Origin: Thermococcus gammatolerans EJ3
Lineage (GTDB): Archaea > Methanobacteriota_B > Thermococci > Thermococcales > Thermococcaceae
Assembly: GCF_000022365.1 (NCBI RefSeq)
Contig: NC_012804.1
Coordinates: 1,240,001-1,304,000 of the forward strand
Direction of reading: 5' to 3'
DNA: 64,000 bases
In this document: piece by piece, positions 35,161 through 44,185 of the stretch
How positions within the stretch are numbered: the first letter of the stretch is position 1
How the letters are laid out: the number at the start of each line of letters is the position of its first letter
Notes under the pieces: model-generated
Seen by the model: the letters and a program-made list of their open reading frames with translations, nothing else
Told to the model about the DNA's origin: nothing
The model's database searches: none
Made by a program: the position numbers and the translations under genes

Positions 35161-35454
35161 TCAGAACTTCTCCTCGCATTCGCACGGCTTCTTCCCGCAG
35201 TAGGGGCAGACGCCGGGATATTTTTTCTTCGCGGCCTCCTCCAAATCAACACCGAGAAGGTTTGCCAGGCTTGCGAGCCACGCCAAAACGTCGGCGAACT
35301 CCTCCTCCATAGCCTCGCGGTCGTTCTTCCTTATAGCCTCGCTCAGCTCTCCAACTTCTTCAACGAACCACAAGAAAGTCCTCTCGACGCCTCTCTTAGA
35401 GTCCTTGTGGAAGTAAATCTCACGGATCATCTCCTGGAATTCCCTGAGCTCCAT
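35161..35454 (-). CDS. MazG-like nucleotide pyrophosphohydrolase with zinc tail
   Basis: 97 residues. MazG core with metal motif EEVGELSEAI … EEEFADVLAWL (E-x-x-E then E-x-x-D) and an added carboxyl-terminal CPYCGKKPCECEE knuckle that should bind zinc. It hydrolyses NTPs or dNTPs to monophosphates, a house-cleaning or stress role. Converges with the RelE locus, leaving only 3 bases between. Confidence 0.85.
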   Translation of the reverse strand: MELREFQEMIREIYFHKDSKRGVERTFLWFVEEVGELSEAIRKNDREAMEEEFADVLAWLASLANLLGVDLEEAAKKKYPGVCPYCGKKPCECEEKF

Positions 35455-35493
35455 TTTCTCACCCGGAAAAAGGGAAGGGGAGACCCTTAAAAA

Positions 35494-36174
35494 TCACTCG
35501 CTCGCGACCTCGATGAGCTTGCGCATGTGTATCTCCGCCGTGTCAAAGACTTCGACCGAGACGTCATCGGGCCTTATCGCAAGGGGGAGCTCGGTACAGC
35601 CGAGGATGACCCCCTCTATCCCCCTCTCCTTCCGGTATTTCTCCACGAGGGACAGCAGGTAAGGCTTGTTCTTGAAGTTCTCAAAGGCCAGTTCCTCGAA
35701 TATTATCCTGTTAACTTCCTCTATCTCCTCTCTCCCGGGAACAACGGCCTCAAACCCCGCCCTGTTGAGGGCATCCTTGTAGAAGCCAGCGGTCATCGTC
35801 GTCTTCGTTCCGAGAAGGAGGACTTTCCTAACGCCTCTCCTTTTCATTTCTTCGATAAGGGCATCGATTATACTGACCATCGGGACGCTTACGGCTTTCT
35901 GGACGTCGGGAAATACAATGTGGGGCGTGTTCGCAGTGAGGGCTATGATCTCGGCCCCCGCTCGCTCAAGGGCTTTGGCAGCGTTTATCAGGATCTTTTT
36001 TCTTCCTTCCCAGCCACCAGGAGCGTTGAGGAACTCATTGAAGTTTATCGAGTAGATTATCAGCTCGGGGAAGGTAAAAGAGCCGAACTTTTCCCGACTC
36101 AGGCGAATATAGTTCCGGTAGTAGTAGCACGTTGACTCCGGAGTTGTTCCACCTATAAGCCCGATTTTCTTCAT
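35494..36174 (-). CDS. Asp/Glu racemase family protein with Thr/Cys active site
   Basis: 226 residues. GLIGGTTPESTCYYYRNY substrate loop and the second catalytic Cys in ILGCTELPLAI are present, but the first catalytic position is Thr (ALTANTPHIV) instead of Cys. E. coli YgeA-type amino-acid racemases use a similar Thr/Cys pair. It is thus a different subgroup from the two-Cys racemase at 24.0 kb. ATG 36174 gives the usual MKKIGLIGG start; longer readings enter the promoter region. Confidence 0.85.
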   Translation of the reverse strand: MKKIGLIGGTTPESTCYYYRNYIRLSREKFGSFTFPELIIYSINFNEFLNAPGGWEGRKKILINAAKALERAGAEIIALTANTPHIVFPDVQKAVSVPMVSIIDALIEEMKRRGVRKVLLLGTKTTMTAGFYKDALNRAGFEAVVPGREEIEEVNRIIFEELAFENFKNKPYLLSLVEKYRKERGIEGVILGCTELPLAIRPDDVSVEVFDTAEIHMRKLIEVASE

Positions 36175-36302
36175 GCCAATCACCGAAAGGGATACCCCGG
36201 CTCGGATATGAAGTTTTTGGTCCAAAGCGAAATGTTTTAACCCCGCCGAACCTAAGGATAAGGATTTAACCGGGAGACCCGGAATCCCTTCGAGGTGAGA
36301 AT

Positions 36303-36818
36303 ATGCCCGTAACAACCAAAACAGGCGATAGAGGTTTAACCGGCCTCTTTACTGGCGACCGTGTTGTAAAGTACTCGCCGATAATGGAAGCGAACGGAAC
36401 GATTGACGAGCTCGACAGCTTCCTCGGGGAGGCAAAGCACTACGTGCCAGACGAAATGGTCGGAATTCTTGAGAGGGTTCAAGTCCAGCTCTACGACCTT
36501 ATGGCGGAATTCGCGAGCAAAGGAAAGTACGCCAAGGTGGGCGACGATGAAGTCCGCTGGCTTGAGGCTCTCACTAGGAAGTACGAGGACGAGCTCCAGC
36601 TTAGAGCCTTCGTCCTGCCGGGGTCAACGGTGGCGAGTGCGAAGCTCGACGTGTGCAGGGCGATAGCGCGAAGGGCCGAGCGGAAGGTCGCGAAGCTCTA
36701 TCTTGAGGTCGGCATAGGAGAAAAGGCGCTCGTCTACCTCAACAGGCTCAGCGACCTGCTCTTCGTGATGGCAAGGCTCATAGAAAAGCGCGAGGGGAAG
36801 CTGAAGGAGGTTAAATGA
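36303..36818 (+). CDS. Cob(I)alamin adenosyltransferase, PduO type
   Basis: 171 residues. Amino-terminal ATP site TTKTGDRGLTGLFTGDRVVK, the YSPIMEANGTIDELDSFLG helix, and C-terminal ARRAERKVAKL … YLNRLSDLLFVMARLIE with the Arg and Asn-Arg-Leu-Ser-Asp residues that mark PduO. It transfers adenosyl from ATP to cobalamin. GAGGTGAG precedes the ATG. TATA-like ATGTTTTAACC at 36231-36241. I see no cobalamin-riboswitch conserved box in the 128-base leader. Confidence 0.92.
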   Translation: MPVTTKTGDRGLTGLFTGDRVVKYSPIMEANGTIDELDSFLGEAKHYVPDEMVGILERVQVQLYDLMAEFASKGKYAKVGDDEVRWLEALTRKYEDELQLRAFVLPGSTVASAKLDVCRAIARRAERKVAKLYLEVGIGEKALVYLNRLSDLLFVMARLIEKREGKLKEVK

Positions 36819-36828
36819 GCCTCTCCTT

Positions 36829-38082
36829 TTATTCCTCCAGTTTTTCCTCGGTCTGAACGTCCGTCAGCAGAATTTCACGGTATTTCACCCAGTAGTAGGC
36901 TACCACGACGGCCATTCCAATCCAAAGGCCAAGGGCAACGAGCCACGCGGGATAGAGGTTCAGGAGTGGGCCAACGAGAACGAGACCGAGGGGAGTGGCA
37001 ATCCTCGTGAGGATCCCCAGGGCCGAGAAAACCCTGCCGCGAACCTCGCTCGGAACTGCTCGCTGGAGCTTGGACTGGATGGGGATGTCTATGAACGTTT
37101 CAGTTACTCCCCAAATCACGGCAACTGCACCAAGGAAGAAGAATGCAGCATTTCTGTCGAGGCTCGAAAGGGGTGAGATAACCCATATGAAAGCCACTGT
37201 CATGACTCCATCTAAGACCATCGCCCCGAACAGGAACCTCCCCGCCTTTTTGCCGAACTTAACCGCTATGAGAAGGTTTCCGAGCAGGGCTCCGCCCATG
37301 AAGAAGCTCTCCATTAGGCCGAACTGAACGCTCGTGAACTTCAGAACCTCTCTCATGGCATAGGGGAGCAGAACGGCACCGAAGGGCGCCCCAAAGATTC
37401 CCATGAATATCGCAAAGGTCATCAGCGTCTTCAGGTAGTGGTGTTTAAAGATGAAGCGGACGCCCTCCTTTATGTCACTCAATACCTGGCCGAGCCCCTC
37501 AATCGGTTTTGCCTTCCACTCGTAGCGGATTAGCATCTCAAAGAGACCCGAACCGAAGAAGCTGACCGCGTTTATCAGGATGGCAAGCCTAATCCCGCCG
37601 ATTCCGTAGATTAAACCGCCGAGGGCCGGTCCAGCGAGGCGGGCCAGTATCGTGAAAGAAGACACCGTTGAGTTTGCCTTTTCAAGCTCATCGGGTTCCA
37701 CGAGGTCGGGAAACATCGCCCCCGTTCCAGCAGCAAAGAACGAGCCCAGAACCGCCATAACTACCTGAACTGCCAGAAGCTGGTAGATACCGAGGAAGTT
37801 GAAGGCTATGACGCCGAAGAGGAGAACCCCCCGGATTAGGTCAAATCCAACCATGAGCCACTTTCTGTTATACCTGTCGCCGACGACACCTGCGAATGGC
37901 ATAACGATCAGGGAAGGGATTATCTCCGCCAAGATGAACGCCGTCATCATCGAACCGCTGTGCGTTTTGTCCAGCACGTAGAGCGGTAAAGCTACATCCT
38001 GCACCGCCCAGCCGAGCTGGGAAATGAAGCGGCCGATGGCAAAGAGCCAGAAGTTCCTGTTGAGGCCCTTGGAGCTTTTCAT
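36829..38082 (-). CDS. MFS transporter
   Basis: 417 residues, twelve membrane helices. The MFS loop 2-3 motif reads GVVGDRYNRKWLM, repeated weakly in the second half. Resembles the MFS_3/enterobactin-exporter-like group (amino end FWLFAIGRFISQLGWAVQDVA). Substrate unknown; drug or metabolite export is likely. ATG 38082. TATA-like sequence on this strand in the AT-rich stretch 38100-38150. It converges with the cobalamin gene. Confidence 0.87.
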   Translation of the reverse strand: MKSSKGLNRNFWLFAIGRFISQLGWAVQDVALPLYVLDKTHSGSMMTAFILAEIIPSLIVMPFAGVVGDRYNRKWLMVGFDLIRGVLLFGVIAFNFLGIYQLLAVQVVMAVLGSFFAAGTGAMFPDLVEPDELEKANSTVSSFTILARLAGPALGGLIYGIGGIRLAILINAVSFFGSGLFEMLIRYEWKAKPIEGLGQVLSDIKEGVRFIFKHHYLKTLMTFAIFMGIFGAPFGAVLLPYAMREVLKFTSVQFGLMESFFMGGALLGNLLIAVKFGKKAGRFLFGAMVLDGVMTVAFIWVISPLSSLDRNAAFFFLGAVAVIWGVTETFIDIPIQSKLQRAVPSEVRGRVFSALGILTRIATPLGLVLVGPLLNLYPAWLVALGLWIGMAVVVAYYWVKYREILLTDVQTEEKLEE

Positions 38083-38144
38083 ACCGACCACCGTTTTTGT
38101 TTGGCTCTTTAATTGCTGAATTGTGTAATCAAAGAATTAAAGAA

Positions 38145-38801
38145 TTAAATAATCTCGACCCTCACGTCGCCGTTCACTGTCTTTATCCTGATGGGGAACT
38201 CGCCGGTTCCGATGATTCCGTCGGGAATCCCGATTAGCTCAACGTCGCTGTTGACCTTCTTTGCCTCGATTCTCGCGTCGCAGAACTCGGTGAGGCGAAT
38301 AGTTACGTCCCCGTTGACGCAGTTCACGTTAACGTCTCCTTCAAGTTCCTCGATGGTTACAGTTATGTCCCCGTTCACGGTAGAAACTTCCAAAGGTCCC
38401 GCAACCCGAAGGTGGGCATCTATCTCGCCGTTCACGCTCTTCATAAGCTCGGCCTCGCAGTTCCTCAGCGTTATCTCTCCGTTCACCGTGGTCACTTCCG
38501 TGAATCGAACTCCTTCAGCTATGAGCTCCCCGTTCACGTTTCTTGCATTGACTGGAACTCCCCTCGGAACCTTGAGCTCCATCTCGACCCAGCCCTCCTC
38601 CGCTTTGATTATACCCAAAAAGCGGAACTTTCGCCTTGGCTTTTCATTGATGACGAGCTTTCCGCCCATGTTCTCGACTATCAGGTCAACCTCGCCGTGT
38701 TTTGTGTAGCTCACCTTGACCGCGTCCTCATCCCATGCGGAGACGTTAACCCTCCCGTTGACGAAGTTCAGGTGAACTTCTCTGACGTCCTCAAAGAGCA
38801 T
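38145..38801 (-). CDS. DUF4097-type beta-solenoid protein
   Basis: 218 residues made of regular short beta repeats around V-N-G-D/E-I (NVNGELIAEG, TVNGEITLRN, SVNGEIDAHL, TVNGDITVTI, CVNGDVTIRL, TVNGDVRVEI). This is the DUF4097/adhesin-like solenoid, often placed next to anti-sigma or HTH genes. No signal peptide or membrane helix is seen, so it is cytoplasmic or membrane-associated through the upstream partner. Third gene of an ArsR/membrane/solenoid operon, 4 bases after the second. Confidence 0.82.
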   Translation of the reverse strand: MLFEDVREVHLNFVNGRVNVSAWDEDAVKVSYTKHGEVDLIVENMGGKLVINEKPRRKFRFLGIIKAEEGWVEMELKVPRGVPVNARNVNGELIAEGVRFTEVTTVNGEITLRNCEAELMKSVNGEIDAHLRVAGPLEVSTVNGDITVTIEELEGDVNVNCVNGDVTIRLTEFCDARIEAKKVNSDVELIGIPDGIIGTGEFPIRIKTVNGDVRVEII

Positions 38802-38805
38802 AGGC

Positions 38806-40089
38806 TCACCCCACGTAGTTCATCAGCTCGTCGAGGAGCTCCCTAACGCGCCTGCCAAGCATCGCCCTGTCCACACCGAGGCCCTCTATGAGGCCCGCGC
38901 TCTGCTCGTCCACTATCTCCTTCGCCTTCCGCATTACGAGCCGGTAGGCTTCCTCGTTCTCTATGGTGTGAGTCCTTCCACCGGCCCTTATCCTTACCAC
39001 ACCGTCCTTAGCGGAGATTACAACGTCCTCGATGCGTATCTTCGCCCTTCCCCTGCCGACCGTGACGGATATGTCGCCGGAGCGGAGCGAGACAGCTTCG
39101 CCAAGGCTTAGCGTTTCGTTTCCGCTCCTGTAAACAACCCTGTTCCCGTCGACTTCGATGGAGAACTCATCGGTCTGAACCTTCAGCCTGTCGCCGACCT
39201 TGGTTAGCTGGAAGCCGTTGCGGAGCTCCCTGATGGTGAGCATACCCTCTGGCTTCTTTGGATTGCCCTCGTGAATCCTGAAGGGCCCGATTTTCACTTC
39301 CTCACCGTGCGGCGTCTCTATTACCTCCACGAACGGAACCTTGACGTACTCGAAGTCCTCGCCCTCGTAGACCTTGATTATGCCCAAATCCACTACGCTT
39401 TCGCCCTTTGTCTTTCTGTAGAGCCTCTCAGGGTTTATAAGGCGGTTCGCTTCCTCAACGAAACTATCGTCCGCTTTCGCCTTCTTTCCAACTCTCAGCT
39501 CGCCCCACACTGCCACAGGACTTGAGAGAGTCTTCCTAATCGTCCCTATCGGCGTTTCAGCTTCCACCTCAATCTCGCCGTCTATCACCCAGCCAACACG
39601 CTTTCCGCCAACCTTCACTGGATATGCCTTCCCCTCTCCCCTCAGCCTCACGTCGCCAAAGTCGGCCCCATTGAACTCGTAGGCCTTCTTCTCGACACGC
39701 CAGCTGAAGCTCCTCTTTTCCGACCTGCCAACGAGCAGTCCCGCGATGGTCAGCACGACTGCGTAGGCGAAGGCCCTCCCGGCCAGATCGTGAAGATCCT
39801 TCGGCATGCCGAGCCAGCCACCGAAGTACAGGAAGACGCTCGTCCACAGGAAGCCCTTGGCAAGCGCGAAAATTATCCCGCTTACTGTAACTCCAAGCCA
39901 CCTGCCGACGCTCAACAGCTCGAAGGCAAAGATTAGCGCGATTATCGCGTAAACGAGGTAGCGATTGTATGGTTCGAGGCCGAGGTAGCCTTTGAAGAGC
40001 CAGACTATCAGCAGAACCGCGGTTATCTTCTTAAGGTACTCCGCGATTTTGAAGCGCGGGCTTTCCTCAGTATAAAACGGATAGCTCAT
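38806..40089 (-). CDS. Membrane protein with long beta-rich cytoplasmic or outer domain
   Basis: 427 residues. Four to five hydrophobic helices in the first 125 residues (AVLLIVWLFKGYLG, YLVYAIIALIFAFELL, GVTVSGIIFALAKGFLW, AFAYAVVLTIAGLLVG), then about 250 residues of strand-rich sequence (…KVQTDEFSIEVDGNRVVYRSG…, …KIRIEDVVISAKDGVVRIRAG…), and a helical end. I do not recognise the family. It overlaps the ArsR gene by 4 bases and precedes the solenoid gene; probably a sensor or envelope-monitoring unit together with them. Confidence 0.7.
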   Translation of the reverse strand: MSYPFYTEESPRFKIAEYLKKITAVLLIVWLFKGYLGLEPYNRYLVYAIIALIFAFELLSVGRWLGVTVSGIIFALAKGFLWTSVFLYFGGWLGMPKDLHDLAGRAFAYAVVLTIAGLLVGRSEKRSFSWRVEKKAYEFNGADFGDVRLRGEGKAYPVKVGGKRVGWVIDGEIEVEAETPIGTIRKTLSSPVAVWGELRVGKKAKADDSFVEEANRLINPERLYRKTKGESVVDLGIIKVYEGEDFEYVKVPFVEVIETPHGEEVKIGPFRIHEGNPKKPEGMLTIRELRNGFQLTKVGDRLKVQTDEFSIEVDGNRVVYRSGNETLSLGEAVSLRSGDISVTVGRGRAKIRIEDVVISAKDGVVRIRAGGRTHTIENEEAYRLVMRKAKEIVDEQSAGLIEGLGVDRAMLGRRVRELLDELMNYVG

Positions 40090-40496
40090 TCTTCCACCCC
40101 CTCCAAAGCGGTTATAATCTCAAGCAGGCGCAAAAACAAACGGCCGTCGGGCGAGATTTCGTACTTGTCTCCCTTGCGAACCATCCCGGTTTTGAGGAGG
40201 AGCTTGAGGTGATGCGAAACCGTCGGGCTTTCAACACCGAGGGCTTCCTTAATCTCCTTGAAGCCCATCGGCTTTTTGGACAGCATCTTGAGAATTCTAA
40301 TCCTGTCTGGATTCGCGAGTGCTTTGAGGGTCTTCGCAGCTTTCTCTTCGTCGAGTTCCGGAAGCTGGCCGTCGCTCAGCTTCTTCCTGAGCCTCTCCTT
40401 TATGGAGAGCATGACCTCGTCAACCGGGTCAACGCTCTCCTCAAGCAGGGCCAGCTTCCTCCTCAGTTCCTCAAGCTGGGCCTTCAGCTCGTCCAT
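40086..40496 (-). CDS. ArsR-family winged-helix regulator
   Basis: 136 residues. A coiled-coil head (LKAQLEELRRKLALLEESVD) precedes a winged HTH: LKALANPDRIRILKMLSKKP, GFKEIKEALGVESPTVSHHLKLL, GMVRKGDKYEISPDGR. No metal-binding Cys, so a redox- or metal-sensing ArsR is unlikely. It heads the three-gene operon and very likely binds the dyad at 40508-40538 in its own promoter. Confidence 0.88.
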   Translation of the reverse strand: MDELKAQLEELRRKLALLEESVDPVDEVMLSIKERLRKKLSDGQLPELDEEKAAKTLKALANPDRIRILKMLSKKPMGFKEIKEALGVESPTVSHHLKLLLKTGMVRKGDKYEISPDGRLFLRLLEIITALEGVEE

Positions 40497-40507
40497 GCTA
40501 CCACCAG

Positions 40508-40538
40508 GTACAGACTTTTGTAGTACAATTTTCTGTAC
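40508..40538. promoter_or_regulatory. Dyad operator upstream of the ArsR operon
   Basis: Imperfect palindrome centred on 40523: GTACAGA, 3 bases, TTGTA, one central base, TACAA, 3 bases, TCTGTAC. It lies directly upstream of the ArsR start codon (40496) and where transcription should begin, 25 bases after the minus-strand TATA box. Confidence 0.65.
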
Positions 40539-40555
40539 TTAACTTGCGCAATAGG

Positions 40556-40567
40556 TATATAAAAGTT
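40556..40567 (-). promoter_or_regulatory. TATA box of the ArsR operon
   Basis: ACTTTTATATAC on the minus strand; distance to the operator centre is about 38 bases. Confidence 0.5.
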
Positions 40568-40623
40568 TATCGGTTGTTAATTGTTGCCAAAAATGTTTTA
40601 ACGCTTAAACCTCAGTCTCAACC

Positions 40624-41511
40624 ATGAACATCGCCGAGATGCTCACGCTCATCGCTCTGGGATATGCCCTTAAGCGATTGGTTAAATCGGAGAAGCCCTT
40701 CGATTACCTCCGAATCCTGGTCAACGATATCCTTTTGGCCTTCTTCGTGTTTGGCAACGTCGCGAGCAAGGACCTAAACTACCTCCTTAGCATCAAGACC
40801 GTCTTCATCTACGTCTTTATCATAATAGGAATAAGTCTCTCAACCTCATACATCTACGCGCGCTTCAAGCTCAAAGACGACCCTTGGGCCGGTGCGCTGA
40901 TGGTTCTCTCGGTCTACCCCAACACGGCCGCCCTCGGCTTTCCAATAGCGAGCCTCTTCCTCGACGACATAACGCCGGCGATACTCTACTCCACGACCAA
41001 CTCGATGATAGTCATCCCGATCGTCACCTTCATAGCGGCCCACTACTCCAGCGGCGGCGCGAGCGTCAGGGAGAGCTTTCTAAAAGCTCTGAAGTTCCCG
41101 CCAACGCTGGCAAACCTTCTTGCCCTAACCCTGGTGATGGCGGGGATCAGGCTCCCGGACTGGATTCTAGAACCTATCAAGACTGTCGGCTGGTGGAGCA
41201 TTCCGCTCCTCATAATCTACTTCGGTTCGCGGATAACGCTCAGGGCTTTTGACCTGAAGAAACTCCTCGAGGTCGGAGCCTTCAGGATAGCGATTCCCTT
41301 CGCCTTCGTCTTTCTCACCCTTCGGTGGGAGAGGCCTGAGGTTTTCTACTCGGTTCTCGTAGAGGCTAGTATGCCCCCGGCCATAGCGGCCAATGCGATT
41401 TTAGCCCAATACCATCTCAAGGCAGAAGAAGCCATAAGCGTGACCTTCGTGCTCACTCTGCTCGTCATAGGACTCTTCGTTGCACTCCGGCTTATCCTCG
41501 GACTAAAGTGA
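40624..41511 (+). CDS. AEC-family (auxin-efflux-carrier-like) transporter
   Basis: 295 residues, about ten membrane helices in two halves. The segment SVYPNTAALGFPIASLF and the second-half EASMPPAIAANAILAQYH are the usual AEC kinks. In microbes these move organic anions such as malate or malonate, or amino acids; substrate open. Diverges from the ArsR operon; TATA-like TGTTTTAACGC at 40593-40603. Confidence 0.85.
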   Translation: MNIAEMLTLIALGYALKRLVKSEKPFDYLRILVNDILLAFFVFGNVASKDLNYLLSIKTVFIYVFIIIGISLSTSYIYARFKLKDDPWAGALMVLSVYPNTAALGFPIASLFLDDITPAILYSTTNSMIVIPIVTFIAAHYSSGGASVRESFLKALKFPPTLANLLALTLVMAGIRLPDWILEPIKTVGWWSIPLLIIYFGSRITLRAFDLKKLLEVGAFRIAIPFAFVFLTLRWERPEVFYSVLVEASMPPAIAANAILAQYHLKAEEAISVTFVLTLLVIGLFVALRLILGLK

Positions 41512-41685
41512 AGTTTTTGGAGGATTCTCAGTACTTTTACATTCATCTCGAATTTGTTTCGAAAACTCTTGTGGAGATACCGGTGTTCCCATGAAAACAT
41601 CCACCATTAGGCTTACCTAAAGAAACGATAATAAGGACATATAACGCAACTTCCTCATAATATTCCTGACCCTGGAGGTGGTACG
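41512..41685. other. Intergenic region before surface island
   Basis: 174 AT-rich bases with no credible gene. CATATAAC at 41638-41645 is a fair TATA box for the lipoprotein gene at 41686, and GGAGGTGG at 41673-41680 is its ribosome site. A nine-codon reading MKTSTIRLT (41591-41620) resembles the start of a ribbon-helix-helix antitoxin but stops at once. Confidence 0.4.
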
Positions 41686-44145
41686 TTGAGGAAAATCCTG
41701 CTCGGAGGACTGCTCGTACTTTTGGTTTTTGTCGCAGGCTGCATTAGCGGCCCGTCCTCCGGAACAGAGGAAAAACCATCCCCTGGAGAAACCACGTTTT
41801 CTTCAACGACTACCAAAACCACCCCATCGCCCTCAGAAACAATGTCTCCAACCGAAACGACTCCAAGGCAGACCAAAACCCAAGTGCCCTCCGAGGATTG
41901 GGCGTATCTGGATCTGTCCCTTATCCCCGAAAACGAGCCTAAGTACAGCCTTCATAAGGGCTCCCTTTCCGACAGCAGTGTCAGTGTTGAGGTTCTCCTT
42001 ATAGAGGGCCCCGCAAAGTTCGTGAAGACAAGCGCTAACTGGGAAGCCTCTCCAGGTGAATCAAGCGCCAACAACGTGGTGTTTCAGGTAAATCACGACG
42101 TTTATTACTTTGAGGTTGGCCCCACCGGCGTTTATTATGAGGGAGGCCGGGTTGTGGGAGACCTCTCCGACTTCGTGAGGTTCACGGAGGACAAGTACCT
42201 GGGATGGGAGAATGGGTTCGTTCGCATTTACTCGAGATCCCTTAACAAATACCGCGAGAAAAAGGATGTTATGGCCTACGCGGCCACGCTGATAAACGGA
42301 GAGTTCGCAATCGTTACCTCGGTTGAAGACAACCTCACCGTAACAACCTTCGTGAACGGTGAAGCAAGCAGTGAGGAGTACTCCTTCGATTGCCCGATTC
42401 TTTCAATGCATCCAGCCTTCACTGGAGACACAATCTCGGGATTTTACATGGCCACGACCTGCGGCGTTTACTACGTCAGCCCGAACCTTGAGACCTACGA
42501 CTCAGGCTTAGGGGATTCAGCATGGATAATCATCTCTAATGATCATGATGACTTGGGGACGATCGTTGTTTATTCAAAGGACCTCAACGAAGTCGTCGGC
42601 CTGCACTACAGTGCCGAGCACGATGAAGTTCTCCACAGCAAACCCCTCTCAGTGAGCTACCGCCCGGACGCAGCTTCGGTCAGCGGGCTCTACTTAGCCC
42701 TGGCAAGGGGTACAAAGCTTTACCTCTACGAGCTGGGTGAGGACGGAGCCTACAACAATTTCGGTATCCTGGACTTTCCCTATCCGATAAGGGACGTCAA
42801 GATAAACCAGCTCTCCGGCGACCAGATTGAAGTCGGCGTCGCGTGGAAAGAGGGCTTCGCCCACATAGTTGGAAAACCGGACGATTTCAGGGGTGAACAC
42901 TCCCTCAGCGTTGGGGAGGAAATAAGCACGACCGGAACGCAGACGTCAACGCCGCCGGCTCAGGCCGGACTTGAGGGGATTTTTGACATCTTCACAATCG
43001 AAAAGGTCAGCTTCGGGGAACTGTGGGGAGCAAAAATACACCTCGAAAAGACTCCGGACTACCGCAACGTCCACGACTGGCTCCAGATACGGGTCTACGA
43101 GCCGGCTGGTCTGCCAGAGGCGTACTTCGCCTTTGGCAGGTACATGGTTCACGTGACCGCTTCCTTTAGAAACTTTGTCGAAAGCAAGAGTGACTTCACC
43201 AAGTACGATGTCACGGAGGTTTATGAGCTGCCATCAACGCCGAAGGACTTCACCTTTGGCATCTACGACACAAACGACATCTTTATGGCTGGCCAAGACG
43301 GAAAGCTGTACCTGATATACGGGGGCGAGTGGAAGGAAGAGCCTGTTGGAAACGAAAAAGTAAGATGCTGGAAGTCGAAGACATACGTTACATGGGACAT
43401 TGATGCAGATGGTGTTAACGTAATGTCACGTGGGGGCAACAACTACTTCGTGGGCTGGAAGGACGATAAAATATACGTAATCACTTACACGAACGAACAG
43501 TTCTACAACGCGGAGGAGGAGGGACTGCCAAAGGTGCAGCCCAAAGAGGTTCAGTTGCCCGAAAATATCGTGGCCGTTTACCCCCTTGACTACGGCCGGG
43601 GCTTCCTCATAAGAACCGAAACTGGGCTGTATCTCTACGACGTGATGGGTTACTTCGACTATGGGCCTGATAAACTTTACACCCTCCTGACGGACGCTCC
43701 AGGGATGACGGCTGTCCAGATATACACTGACGACGCCTACATCTACAGAGACGGAACCTTCACAGTGGTGTATGTGACCTCTAAATACGACGCGAACGAC
43801 AAGGAGGTTCCGACGGTAAACGTCGTGAGCTCCAAGATAGCAATACCCGGCGTGAGGACCTTTGCCCCAATGTTCAACACATACAACACCCAGCTCGCCG
43901 TTGGGTTCGACGGAAAGATTGCCCTCTACAATGTCACGACCAGCTATTACTACGACGAGAACAACAACGAGGTCTATTTCCTCAACCTGACCCTCGATCA
44001 GTCCTTCAGCGTTCCATTCACCCCCGACTACGTTTACGGGGAAGACGAGTGCTACTGCCACGTCCATAAGCACGACAACTACTTCTACGCATGGGCCGGT
44101 AACGACTACTATGTCCTCTTCGGCCCGAAGAACAGGAGGTGGTAG
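41686..44145 (+). CDS. Large lipoprotein, first gene of surface island
   Basis: 819 residues, TTG start behind GGAGGTGG. Signal peptide and lipobox LLVLLVFVAGC (Cys19), then a Ser/Thr/Pro-rich stalk to about residue 68 and a long beta-rich, aromatic-rich body (many Y, W, D: HDVYYFEVGPTGVYYEGG, DYGRGFLIRTETGLYLYDV), with a second Thr/Pro linker near residue 415 dividing it into two similar-sized halves. It looks like one or two beta-propellers, exposed outside the cell. No family recognised. Confidence 0.75.
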   Translation: MRKILLGGLLVLLVFVAGCISGPSSGTEEKPSPGETTFSSTTTKTTPSPSETMSPTETTPRQTKTQVPSEDWAYLDLSLIPENEPKYSLHKGSLSDSSVSVEVLLIEGPAKFVKTSANWEASPGESSANNVVFQVNHDVYYFEVGPTGVYYEGGRVVGDLSDFVRFTEDKYLGWENGFVRIYSRSLNKYREKKDVMAYAATLINGEFAIVTSVEDNLTVTTFVNGEASSEEYSFDCPILSMHPAFTGDTISGFYMATTCGVYYVSPNLETYDSGLGDSAWIIISNDHDDLGTIVVYSKDLNEVVGLHYSAEHDEVLHSKPLSVSYRPDAASVSGLYLALARGTKLYLYELGEDGAYNNFGILDFPYPIRDVKINQLSGDQIEVGVAWKEGFAHIVGKPDDFRGEHSLSVGEEISTTGTQTSTPPAQAGLEGIFDIFTIEKVSFGELWGAKIHLEKTPDYRNVHDWLQIRVYEPAGLPEAYFAFGRYMVHVTASFRNFVESKSDFTKYDVTEVYELPSTPKDFTFGIYDTNDIFMAGQDGKLYLIYGGEWKEEPVGNEKVRCWKSKTYVTWDIDADGVNVMSRGGNNYFVGWKDDKIYVITYTNEQFYNAEEEGLPKVQPKEVQLPENIVAVYPLDYGRGFLIRTETGLYLYDVMGYFDYGPDKLYTLLTDAPGMTAVQIYTDDAYIYRDGTFTVVYVTSKYDANDKEVPTVNVVSSKIAIPGVRTFAPMFNTYNTQLAVGFDGKIALYNVTTSYYYDENNNEVYFLNLTLDQSFSVPFTPDYVYGEDECYCHVHKHDNYFYAWAGNDYYVLFGPKNRRW

Positions 44146-44185
44146 TCTTTCTTTTTCCAACTTCAAGCTCGGGGTGGTGAACGAA

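Noticed and set aside
36175-36302. Cobalamin riboswitch ahead of the adenosyltransferase gene
   Set aside because: No B12-box-like conserved sequence; only a short CCGGGAGACCCGG hairpin and a normal promoter are visible.
41591-41620. Start of a ribbon-helix-helix antitoxin (MKTSTIRLT, then stop)
   Set aside because: Only nine codons and no continuation in other frames; too little to call even a relic.
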